Of a stretch of 64,000 bases of DNA, positions 1-8,800 are shown one piece after another (position 1 is the first letter of the stretch; every line of letters begins with the position of its first letter). The stretch covers positions 248,001 through 312,000 of the forward strand of contig NZ_CP115543.1 in the NCBI RefSeq assembly GCF_031834615.1, read 5' to 3'. This stretch comes from Stenotrophomonas aracearum (GTDB lineage: Bacteria > Pseudomonadota > Gammaproteobacteria > Xanthomonadales > Xanthomonadaceae). The notes below the pieces were generated by a model that ran no database searches, was not told the DNA's origin, and was given only the letters and a program-made list of their open reading frames with translations. A program made the translations under genes and the position numbers.

Positions 1-2728
1 GCAGCGCGGGCAGGGTGTTTACCGCCGCTTCCAGGTCATCGCCGGTGGCCTCATCGCGACGCAGTTCGCGTATGCGGTCGCGGCCTTCCACCAGGCCCGA
101 CTCGGCCTCTTCCAGTGCCTTCGCCAATCCGGTCTCGGCGGCTGCCGTGTCGCCGGATGCCAACCTGCGGCGCGAGGACTCGATACGCAGCATCAGCGCC
201 TGCACCGACTGCAGCAGCGTGTCGTGCAGGTCGCGCGCAATGCGCTCGCGCTCGCCCACCCGCGCCCGATACACCCGCTGCATGCGCTGGCGCGCCACTG
301 CCACCCGCCAGCGCACGAACAGCCACACCAGCACGGCGCCCAGTGCCAGCATCGCCAGCGCGAACCACGCGGTCTGCCAGAACGCGGGCAGCACGGTCAC
401 GTTGAAGGAGGCCTCCTGCTTCGACCACGCGCCGGTGTCGTCGCTGGCAATCACCCGGAACCGGTAGCTGCCAGGTTCCAACCGGCTGTAGAGTGCCTGG
501 CGGCGGGTACCTGCTTCGCGCCATTCCTCGTCCACCCCATCCAGCCGATAGCGGAAGCGCACCCGCTCCGGCACGCGCAGGGCAGGTGCGGTGTAGTCCA
601 CGCGCAGGTCGCGGCTGCCGGCCGGCAGGCGCAGGTAGGGCGAGAGGGGTGCCGGCTTGTCATCCACCTGTAGGCCCAGCAGCGTGGGCGGCAACGGCGC
701 CGTGGAAGGATTGCGCGCGATATGGCGCGGGTCGATCCAGTGCACGGCCCGGTTGGTAGCGAACCAGATGCGGCCCTGTGCATCGGCCAGGATCGAGGGC
801 AGGCTGCCACTCTGCTCCGAGCTGCCGCGCAGCCCATCGAGCACGCCGAAGCGCTCGAACGCTACTGCATGCGAAGGGTCCTTGCGCCACATAAGCACTT
901 CCGCAGCCGGTACGCGGGTCAAACCGTTGCGACCACCCAGCCACAGCTCGCCATCGGGCAGCAGCACGATGCCGTTGGTCTTCTCGAAGGTTTCGCCATC
1001 GCGGCCGAGCAGCCGGTGGAAGGTTTCGTTGGCGCGCATCGAAACGCCGCGCGCGCCGCCTATCCACAGGGTGTCGCCGTAATACTGCAACGCCGAGATG
1101 CGACCGATCTCCGGGCCGCCTTGGTTAAAGTCCTGCTTTCGGCCGTTCTCGAACATGCGGATGGTCTGGCCCGCGTCGCTCCAGATCCGCCCTTGCGAAT
1201 CTTCAGCCAAGGCACGTGGCGTGGAGCCTTCCTGCATGCCGTACTTCGCGTTCTGCGCTTCCCATTTGCCATTGAAGAACCGCAGCAACCCGCCATGCAG
1301 GCGGCTCACCCACAGCCCACCGGCGCGGTCGCTGGCGATCATGGTCACCACGCTGTCGCCGGCCAGCTCGGGGGGCAGCGGTACGCGCTCCAGGCCGGTG
1401 GCGGTCACCTTCGCTATCCAGCCCGTAGCGCTGCCCATCCACAGGGTGCCGCTGGCATCGCGATGCAGCGCGCTCACGCGTCCCATCGTCGGCCCGCCCA
1501 GCTCCTGCACTTGGCCACCGTTCGGCGCGGCCGGGTCTGGCGTCACCCACATCGGGCCGCGGTCCGCATTGCCGACCAGCATGCGGCCACCGTCGCCCGG
1601 CGCCATCACGAACGACTGGTCGCGGCGCGGCAGTGCGATCGCCGCCAGCGCGTTGTCGCGGAAGCGGTCCAGTCCATTGGCCGTGCCCGCCCAGACGTTG
1701 CCTTCGCGATCCTCGAACAGCGTCCACACCACTTCCGAGGTAAGCCCCTGCGCCGGCCCGAAGTACTCCGGCTTGGGCAGCGTCACGCCGGGGCCGGGCG
1801 CACGCAGCGAGCTCGCCTCACGCACGCGTGCAATGCCGCCCTCGGTGCTGAGCCACATGCCGCCATCGCGGTCGAAGCGCACGCCTGCACCCTTGAAGCC
1901 AGGGTCCAGCCAGCTGAGAGTGGCACGGTCATGGCGCGGGTCCGGGTTGGCATGGGCCAGCGGTCGTGCCCCCCAGTAGTCCACCGCCCAGACCGTGCCG
2001 TCGGCGGCCTGGTCGAAGTAGGGAATCTGTACCGCCTTGGGGTAGGGCGCGAACCGCGCAGCGTGCGGTGCCAGGTAAGCGATGCCGAACGTGTCGCCAT
2101 GCGTGTAGCCGATCCACAGCCCGCCCTCGCGATCAGCGAACATCCGCTCTGGCTGCCACGCCGGGTTGAAGCCCATCGCCTCCCCGGTCTTCCAGGTATC
2201 GTTGTCCGGGTCCAGCCAGACCAGCGCCGCCGGCGTGATCGCCCAGAGCCGCTTGCCGGCATCGCGCGCGAAGGCCATCACCGAGCCCAGCGGCACATCA
2301 TCGCGCTGGTACTCGTACTGGCTGGGGTGGGGGCCACCGAGCCGGCTCATGCCGCCGCTGAAGTAGCCCACCCATACCGAGCCATCGGGCTCGGCCAACA
2401 GGCTGAGCACATCGTCATCGATCAGCGCCTTGCCACCGGCCTGGGTGATGCGTTCGAAGCGCACGCCGTCGAAGCGGAACAGGCCTTGGCGGGAACCGAT
2501 CCAAAGCAGACCATCGGGGGTCTGGGCGATGGAGAAAATCTGGGCGGGGGCGCCGTCTTCAGCGGTCCAGCGGTCGTGGCGGAGCTGGGAGAGGGCGCGG
2601 TCTGCGGAGAGGGCTTGGGCTGACAGAGCGGTCAGGGCAAGCGCCAGGCAAAGCAGGATCCGAACGGCGCCACGCAGGGGCCAGTTCGTAACGTGCACAG
2701 AAGCAGGACGAACCGGAAGCCAGGGCAT
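1..2728 (-). CDS. Two-component sensor histidine kinase with periplasmic propeller (Reg_prop/Y_Y_Y type), 3' end off window
   Basis: The reading frame is open from an ATG at 2728 down to base 2, giving at least 909 residues, and the C-terminal ATPase domain lies beyond the window edge. A short signal peptide ends near the ALSAQA region. Many short repeats with the pattern DGLLWIGSRQGL follow and mark a seven-bladed two-component propeller sensor. A Y_Y_Y-type domain (LDGVDEEWREAG, then LEPGSYRFRV) comes next, followed by one membrane segment (FALAMLALGAVLVWLF). The HisKA_3 dimerisation domain has the motif RIARDLHDTLLQ, whose His is the phosphoacceptor. The family senses periplasmic ligands, often carbohydrates, and signals to a NarL-type regulator. 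The partner is not visible here. The family call is firm; the ligand is unknown. Confidence 0.9.
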   Translation of the reverse strand, partial: MPWLPVRPASVHVTNWPLRGAVRILLCLALALTALSAQALSADRALSQLRHDRWTAEDGAPAQIFSIAQTPDGLLWIGSRQGLFRFDGVRFERITQAGGKALIDDDVLSLLAEPDGSVWVGYFSGGMSRLGGPHPSQYEYQRDDVPLGSVMAFARDAGKRLWAITPAALVWLDPDNDTWKTGEAMGFNPAWQPERMFADREGGLWIGYTHGDTFGIAYLAPHAARFAPYPKAVQIPYFDQAADGTVWAVDYWGARPLAHANPDPRHDRATLSWLDPGFKGAGVRFDRDGGMWLSTEGGIARVREASSLRAPGPGVTLPKPEYFGPAQGLTSEVVWTLFEDREGNVWAGTANGLDRFRDNALAAIALPRRDQSFVMAPGDGGRMLVGNADRGPMWVTPDPAAPNGGQVQELGGPTMGRVSALHRDASGTLWMGSATGWIAKVTATGLERVPLPPELAGDSVVTMIASDRAGGLWVSRLHGGLLRFFNGKWEAQNAKYGMQEGSTPRALAEDSQGRIWSDAGQTIRMFENGRKQDFNQGGPEIGRISALQYYGDTLWIGGARGVSMRANETFHRLLGRDGETFEKTNGIVLLPDGELWLGGRNGLTRVPAAEVLMWRKDPSHAVAFERFGVLDGLRGSSEQSGSLPSILADAQGRIWFATNRAVHWIDPRHIARNPSTAPLPPTLLGLQVDDKPAPLSPYLRLPAGSRDLRVDYTAPALRVPERVRFRYRLDGVDEEWREAGTRRQALYSRLEPGSYRFRVIASDDTGAWSKQEASFNVTVLPAFWQTAWFALAMLALGAVLVWLFVRWRVAVARQRMQRVYRARVGERERIARDLHDTLLQSVQALMLRIESSRRRLASGDTAAAETGLAKALEEAESGLVEGRDRIRELRRDEATGDDLEAAVNTLPAL

Positions 2729-2903
2729 GGTGGCGGAACCAGTGGGGTGAGGGTGCGGGATCGGCGGAGTATGCCATGGGGCAAACGTGAAACGGGAGCC
2801 AGGGACCCGAGGTCGCACGCGTTCCCAACTGCATGGTTGTGCAAATGGATAGGCATCCGGATCCATGGACGCTCGGCTACGTACAAACAGGGCTGCAAGG
2901 TAG

Positions 2904-2950
2904 GGTAGGGTCGGTTCCCAAACGACCGGCGATAACAACAATCGGCGCGG
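2904..2950. repeat. GTAG-ended REP-like half element in a 311-base intergenic gap
   Basis: The gap between the sensor kinase start (2728) and the lipoprotein gene (3040) holds one copy of a repeat beginning GTAGGGTCGG and running through CCCAAACGACCGGCGATAA to AATCGGCGCGG. The same left-end sequence occurs near 18495 and 54192, where it is paired with an inverted partner. Here no partner is seen. The rest of the gap is presumably the two divergent promoters. Confidence 0.6.
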
Positions 2951-3039
2951 CTGACGCATGAACTCGGCCGAAGAATCACGTCAGGCTCGATCTAACCTAC
3001 ACTCCAGAGCCACTGTAACCACAGCCGCAGAGGGGCCAC

Positions 3040-3414
3040 ATGACCGTGCAGAAATTGCTGATTGCGGCGGTACTCGGCGGTGCAGCAGCAGGCTGCCAGA
3101 GCGCCGCTACAAAGCCCATCGACGATGTCGGTGAAGCGCAGGTGGAAGTCGAGGGCGTGGTAGAGATCTACTCCGGTGGCCATGGCCTTGGCTACATCAC
3201 GCTGGATGACGGCAAGTGCTATGACCTGGCACTTCCTGCGAACGTACTGAAGAACAGCCAGCGTTGGGACACGAAGCGCGTGTTGATCAAAGGCTCACTT
3301 CAGTTCCGGCCCCGATTGGACGAAATGATGTGGTTCGACATCAAGGATCGAAAGATCGAAGGGTTTGGCTGCTCGGAGGATGTGATCTACGTGGAGTCCA
3401 TCAAGAAGCTCTAA
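3040..3414 (+). CDS. Small hypothetical lipoprotein
   Basis: This is a 124-residue protein with a hydrophobic N-terminus and a lipobox-like GAAAGC near residue 19, so it is probably lipidated and exported. The mature part has short beta-rich stretches (VEVEGVVEIYSGG, GYITLDDGKCYDL, VLIKGSLQF) and three further cysteines. I do not recognise the family. The pattern resembles small OB-like periplasmic domains, but that is only an impression. A GAGG stretch about 8 bases before the ATG serves as ribosome binding site. Confidence 0.65.
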   Translation: MTVQKLLIAAVLGGAAAGCQSAATKPIDDVGEAQVEVEGVVEIYSGGHGLGYITLDDGKCYDLALPANVLKNSQRWDTKRVLIKGSLQFRPRLDEMMWFDIKDRKIEGFGCSEDVIYVESIKKL

Positions 3415-3559
3415 TGCCATTGCGGGAGAGTCCGCAGGGATGCTTGGATATGCAAGAACGAGGAAGCCATCACGAGCTTCCTTCACTGCCGCTGAGATGG
3501 TTCCGCTCATCGCGGCGGGGTATCATCCTCCCGCTCAAGAAATCGCCAAGGATGGACCT

Positions 3560-3976
3560 GTGGAAAACCCCTATGAGTCGTCGAATGCACATGTCCCCAA
3601 GAGCCCAAGGCGGTGGAAGGACACTGCACATACTGTCATCTCGGCGCTGATCGCCACATTCTGTTCGTTGCAGTTTCTCGCGATGCTTCTGTTTCTCATC
3701 ACGCAAGCGGGTTCCAATTACGCCGATGCGCCTCCAACTTCGCAGCTTGCATATGCCGCGTTCGTATCATCATCGTTGTTGTTAGGCGGCATTGCGCTCC
3801 TGCTGCGCCGACGGATCTGCGTTTTCTTCTTCGCAGCATTCATTGTCAGCTATGTAATGAGGAACGGAACCACCGAAGCGTTCAGCCCAAGCTCCATGGC
3901 GGTTTGCTTTGCGTTTCTGGCTTACGCTTCTTGGCGTTGGAAGCTGGGGCACCTCAACGGCTGGCCAGGCGGCTGA
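3560..3976 (+). CDS. Hypothetical four-helix membrane protein
   Basis: The frame is open from 3440, but a GTG at 3560 is preferred. It has AAGGA seven bases upstream and gives the N-terminus V/M-ENPYESS, common in small Xanthomonadaceae membrane proteins. The resulting protein has 138 residues and four hydrophobic segments (ISALIATFCSLQFLAMLLFL, AYAAFVSSSLLLGGIALLL, ICVFFFAAFIVSYVM, MAVCFAFLAYASW). No function can be assigned from sequence. It may be co-transcribed with the lipoprotein gene ending 145 bases upstream. Confidence 0.6.
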   Translation: MENPYESSNAHVPKSPRRWKDTAHTVISALIATFCSLQFLAMLLFLITQAGSNYADAPPTSQLAYAAFVSSSLLLGGIALLLRRRICVFFFAAFIVSYVMRNGTTEAFSPSSMAVCFAFLAYASWRWKLGHLNGWPGG

Positions 3977-4133
3977 GTTCTGCAGGGCGTAAAGCGACCG
4001 GTCGACGGGCCCTTCGCGATCATTCGTCGCCCAACAGTAGGGACGCTAAGGCTCACCATGGAATGACCGTTCCTGGCCGAATGCGGACGCCATGAAGGAG
4101 GCTCAACAGCGAGGCGCTCTATGCCGAGTATCC

Positions 4134-5108
4134 TTACTCTGACTCCTGCCCAGCAAGCTTCATAACCCAGCCAGGCACCACAGGCTCTCCCTGGTAGAAC
4201 GTCTTGGGCATCTTCTCAGCCATCGCCCATCGCTGTACCCAACTGATTCCCGCACCGCCGTTGTAACCCTCGGGCCGCAGGTAAGCCGGATCCTCCATCG
4301 CAGCCTCAAGGGTGATGAATCGATACCCCCGGCGGCGCGTAGCGGCAACCAGTTCCTCAACGGTGTCCGCATTGAGCGCGTTGGCATGCATCAGCCATAC
4401 CTGCGCTGGCAACCTACCCAGCAACTCCTGAGAGCGCTGCTCGTAGTAGTCCAGCTTGTTGAGCATGTAGGGCACATACCCACGACGCAGCTGGCGCAGT
4501 CGCTTTTCACGCGCAACAGGGTCCGTCTCGGTATCGCGCACCTGGTCATACGCGAACGCCCAGATCCACTCCGCGTTGTCCACGGTAACCGGGGCGATAC
4601 GATAGTTGTGCCGCTGCAGGAACGCGGCCAGCTCGGCGCGCGCCTCCGGCGATCGCCCCGCCTGCAGGTACGGGTGCCGGAACCAGCGAAGTGTCTGCCC
4701 GTTCTCGGCGAGCAGCGGTCGCAGGATGACTTCACCGCGCAGGATGTCCTGCTCGTACTGCTCCAGCGGCACCGCATGCATGGAGACGTGGCTGAAGGTG
4801 TGGTTGCCCAGCTCGAAGCCCGTGCCGAGCCAGTCGCGAAGCATCTGCACCCGCGCGGGTTGCACCTGCCCGTTGACCTCGAGCTTGCCTTCGTTGACGA
4901 AGCCCACGACGGGCACTCCGGTCTGCTTGAGGGCGGCGATCAGTTGGGCGTGCTGCGCATCGAGCTCCGGCTCGGCGCGTTCACCGAGCCGTTGCCACGG
5001 GAGATCATCGATTGTCAGCGCGATGCGGCGGTCTGGTTCGGCGGCCTGGGCGAATCCTGCAATGCAGAGGAGCGCCAAGGCGCCACATCGAAGTAGTCCA
5101 CTACGCAT
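4134..5108 (-). CDS. Secreted polysaccharide deacetylase family protein
   Basis: This 324-residue protein has a cleavable signal peptide (ALALLCIAGFAQA). The NodB homology motifs are present: TIDD at residues 32-35, the metal-binding HTFSH (His103 and His107), and RHPY as the Arg-Pro motif. Such enzymes remove N- or O-acetyl groups from peptidoglycan or extracellular polysaccharide, with a divalent metal. The substrate cannot be told from sequence. The region from 3977 to 4133 between this gene's stop and the preceding plus-strand gene holds nothing I recognise. Confidence 0.85.
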   Translation of the reverse strand: MRSGLLRCGALALLCIAGFAQAAEPDRRIALTIDDLPWQRLGERAEPELDAQHAQLIAALKQTGVPVVGFVNEGKLEVNGQVQPARVQMLRDWLGTGFELGNHTFSHVSMHAVPLEQYEQDILRGEVILRPLLAENGQTLRWFRHPYLQAGRSPEARAELAAFLQRHNYRIAPVTVDNAEWIWAFAYDQVRDTETDPVAREKRLRQLRRGYVPYMLNKLDYYEQRSQELLGRLPAQVWLMHANALNADTVEELVAATRRRGYRFITLEAAMEDPAYLRPEGYNGGAGISWVQRWAMAEKMPKTFYQGEPVVPGWVMKLAGQESE

Positions 5109-5287
5109 GTTCGGCCCCTTTCCAGTGATGGCGGAGTATAGCGTCGGGCTGCTGGTGGAGCCTTACGCACTGGAGAGCGACGGTGCTTCCGGTGTTGGTC
5201 CAACGCCGCTGGTATTCCAGCGAGTCGTACAGCAGTATTCACTACTGCAACAGCCCATTCGTCAGGTCGCACAAGGAGTGCTCCCAA

Positions 5288-5560
5288 GTGAAGAAGTCCC
5301 AGGTCGACGCAGTGGCTGACGCCATCCTTGAGCCGCATCTCCGTAGCCAGCAGGCAAAGAGCGAAGAACTCCGTGCCAGGCAGGCCGCTAGTGAAGCGCT
5401 TCAAGCGCGAAAGCGCAGGTATGCACAGTTCGCGTTGGTCGGGGCGGGCATCGGTGGTGGCTTCGCGTACTTCGGCGGGTTTCAAGTAGCTCAGGGAGTC
5501 ATTTGGGGCGGTATTGCAGCCAGCGCCGCCGGTTGGCTCCTAGGCCTTCGTCGGACCTGA
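5288..5560 (+). CDS. Small hypothetical protein with charged helix and one or two membrane helices
   Basis: The open frame starts further upstream at 5183, but the GTG at 5288 has AAGGAG ten bases before it and gives the N-terminus V/M-KKSQVDAV. The 91-residue product has a charged, probably helical N-terminal half rich in Gln, Arg and Glu. A glycine-rich hydrophobic C-terminal half follows (FALVGAGIGGGFAYFGG, VIWGGIAASAAGWLLG). No family recognised. It stands alone, and a terminator lies about 150 bases downstream. Confidence 0.55.
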   Translation: MKKSQVDAVADAILEPHLRSQQAKSEELRARQAASEALQARKRRYAQFALVGAGIGGGFAYFGGFQVAQGVIWGGIAASAAGWLLGLRRT

Positions 5561-5893
5561 CATCGGATCGTCCAGCGTATGGGGGCATCACATTGCCGAC
5601 CGCCGATGCGCGGTAGCTGAACACCCCCGGGCCAGTGCGTCGCGTCTGAAGCTGGCCCTGAGATCCATACCGACCTAACCGGGCTGAGGGCGGACAGCAG
5701 CATGTGACAGGGCCGCCCCGTGCGGCCCTTTTTCATGGGCCGAGGTTTACAACCTACTGTTTTTCTTAACCATTCACGCTCGACCCTCGCCATCTGCAGA
5801 AAAAGCTAAAGATCGGCCCCCCTCTGCCGCTTATGTGATGCACCGCACACTTTCATGTTTTCTTAACCAAGTGCGTCATCAGGGGATCAGAAG
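5561..5893. other. Intergenic gap of 333 bases before the autotransporter
   Basis: No credible protein gene is seen. The gap contains a GC-rich stretch (5570-5700) with several short inverted repeats, then a good intrinsic terminator at 5710-5733. It ends in an AT-richer region (5755-5880) that should hold the autotransporter promoter. The distance from the upstream stop to the terminator leaves room for a small RNA, but I recognise no known family. Confidence 0.4.
5710..5733 (+). terminator. Rho-independent terminator
   Basis: GGGCCG and CGGCCC arms around a short loop are followed by five T residues and then CATG. On the plus strand it would end transcription of the small gene at 5288-5560 or of an unknown RNA. 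Confidence 0.75.
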
Positions 5894-8800
5894 TTGAACA
5901 AAGTATTCAAGGTGGTATGGAGCAAGGCCGTGGGTCAGTGGGTTGTGACCTCGGAATTCGGGATGGCCGCAGGTGGCCGCACCCGTCGCACGACCAACCG
6001 GCTGACCACCGGCCCTCTGGCGGCCCTGAGCCTGATGACCGCGCTGGCGCTGTATGGTCCCTCCGCGATGGCCGCAGTGGACATCACCAACATCGGGTTT
6101 GAAGACGGCACGTTGAGCGGCTGGACGTATTCCGACACCGGCACCCAGGGCTCTACGAGCTATAGCGACACCGGTGTCGGCGCCGCGGTGGTCACCGGCA
6201 TGACCGATTTCCAGGCCGACAACGGCACCCATACCTGGACGGTGACGCCGTTCGGCAACAACATGGCCTCGTTGCAGGCGGGTAACGGTTCGGACTCGTT
6301 CGCCACGGCTGCGAACGCACTTGGGCTGGACGCTGCAAGCCGCGCGCTGGTGCAAAGCACGATGGCTGGGGCGCCCACGAATGCTTCGTGGCTCTACCAG
6401 GACCTGACCCTCGCTGCGGGCGACTTCTTCAGCATGGCGTGGCAGTACGTCTCGACCGACTACGAGCCGTTCAACGATGCTTCGCTGACCTCGCTGATCA
6501 ATCTCGGCGACGCCTCGGTGTTCGCGACGGTGAACAACCAGAACGCGCAGTACGCGCTGCTGGGGGCCACCAACATCGGCACGGGCAGCTACTCCACCGG
6601 CAGTTATGGTGCGACCGGCTGGCAGGTCGCAACCTACCAGGTCAGCACGGCCGGCACGTACCGCCTGGGGTTCATGTCATTGAACCTGAAGGACACGGCG
6701 CTGAGCCCCGTGCTGTTCGTGGACCAGGCACCGGGCCTGACCTTCGACAAGGGCGTGCCCTTCGGTCCGGTCGCGCCCAACCCGGGCAGCGGCGCGCCGA
6801 CCACGCCGACCACGCCGACGACTCCGACCGGCCCGATCATCATCGATGGCCCCAAAGGCACCGATGAGCTGGGCAACGAAGACGAGGCGTCGTTCGAGGG
6901 CGGTACGCTGGTGGTCGACAAGGACACCAACGTGGATGTCGACTTCAAGATCGACGACAAGCCCGGCACGATCGATCAGAACGGTCACGACTCGACGTTC
7001 ACCGGCAAGATCGAAGACTCCACCGCCGGCGTTCCGGGCTCGCTGATCGTCAAGAACAGCGGCAACGGCGGTTCGGTCACGCTGACCAACACCAACGGCT
7101 ACACCGGTACCACCGAGGTCGACGAGAACACCACGCTGGCATTGTCCGGCAATGGCTCCATCGACAAGTCCAAGAAGCTGGTGATCGACGGTACGCTGGA
7201 CGTGACCCAGGCCGCTCCGGTCGTGAACATCACCTCGCTGGACGGCAAGGGCGATGTGGCGCTGGGCAACAACACGCTGTCCATCACCGATGCCAACGAT
7301 GAGTTTGAAGGCACCATCGGCGGGCAGGGCGACGTGGCCATCAACGGCGGCACGCAGGTGCTGTCGGGCACGAACACCTACGCTGGCGGTACCTCGGTCA
7401 GCAACAACGCCGTCCTGCAGGTAAGCAGTGATGAGAACCTGGGCGACGCTGCAGGCAAGCTCACGCTTGACGGCGGCACCCTGCACACCACCGGCGACGT
7501 CAACAGCGATCGCGACGTGGTCCTTGCCGGCAATGGCACCTTCACCATCGACACCAACACCACGCTGACCAACAGCGGCGAGGTGTCCGGCAATGGCGGC
7601 CTGATCAAGAACGGCGAAGGCGGCCTGGACCTGACCGGTACGGTGAGCCACAGCGGTGGCACCACCGTCAACGAAGGCGAGCTGACCCTGTCGGGCCAGA
7701 ACACCTACACCGGCGGCACCACGCTCAATGGCGGCGTGCTCAACGTCAGCAGCGACGGCAACCTCGGCGATGCCGCAGGCGGCCTCACCTTCAACGGCGG
7801 CGAGCTGCACACCACCGGCGACGTCAACAGCGACCGCGACGTGGTCCTTGCCGGCAATGGCACCTTCACCACTGACACCAACACCACGCTGACCAACAGC
7901 GGCGAGGTGTCCGGTAATGGCGGCCTGATCAAGAACGGCGAAGGCGGCCTGGACCTGACCGGTACGGTCAGCCACAGCGGTGGCACCACCGTCAACGAAG
8001 GCGAGCTGACCCTGTCGGGCCAGAACACCTACACCGGCGGCACCACGCTCAACGGCGGCGTGCTCAACGTCAGCAGCGACGGCAACCTCGGCGATGCCGC
8101 AGGCGGCCTGACCTTCAACGGCGGCGAGCTGCACACCACCGGCGACGTCAACAGCGACCGCGACGTTGTCCTAGCGGGAAATGGCACCTTCACCACCGAC
8201 ACCAACACCACCCTGACCAACAGCGGCGACGTGTCCGGTAATGGCGGCCTGATCAAGAACGGCGAAGGCGGCCTGGACCTGACCGGTACGGTGAGCCACA
8301 GCGGTGGCACCACCGTCAACGAAGGCGAGCTGACCCTGTCGGGCCAGAACACCTACACCGGCGGCACCACGCTCAACGGCGGCGTGCTCAACGTCAGCAG
8401 CGACGGCAACCTGGGCGATGCAACGGGCGGCCTGACCTTCAACGGCGGCACGCTGCAGGCAACCTCGTCGATGACCACCGGCCGCTCGATGGTGCTGGAC
8501 AGCGTGGGCGCGCTGCGCAGCAGTGAAGGCAGCACCCTGACGGTAACCGGCCCGATCAGCGGCGGCGGCACCCTGGTGGCGGACGGCCAAGGCACCCTGG
8601 TGCTTGGCGCGGCGAACACCCACGCTGGCGGCACGTTGATCAGTGGCGGCACGGTCGTGCTGGCGCATGCTGGCGGCCTGGGCTCCGGCGCCGTGGCAAT
8701 CGATGATGCGACCCTGCGCACGACGGTCGACACCCAGCTGTCGCAGTCGCTGCTTGTGATGGGCGAGGCCACCCTGGATGTGGCGTCGGGCACCACGACG

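Noticed and set aside
7378..8352. CRISPR array
   Set aside because: The repeats are 324 bases, contiguous and in frame within an autotransporter gene.
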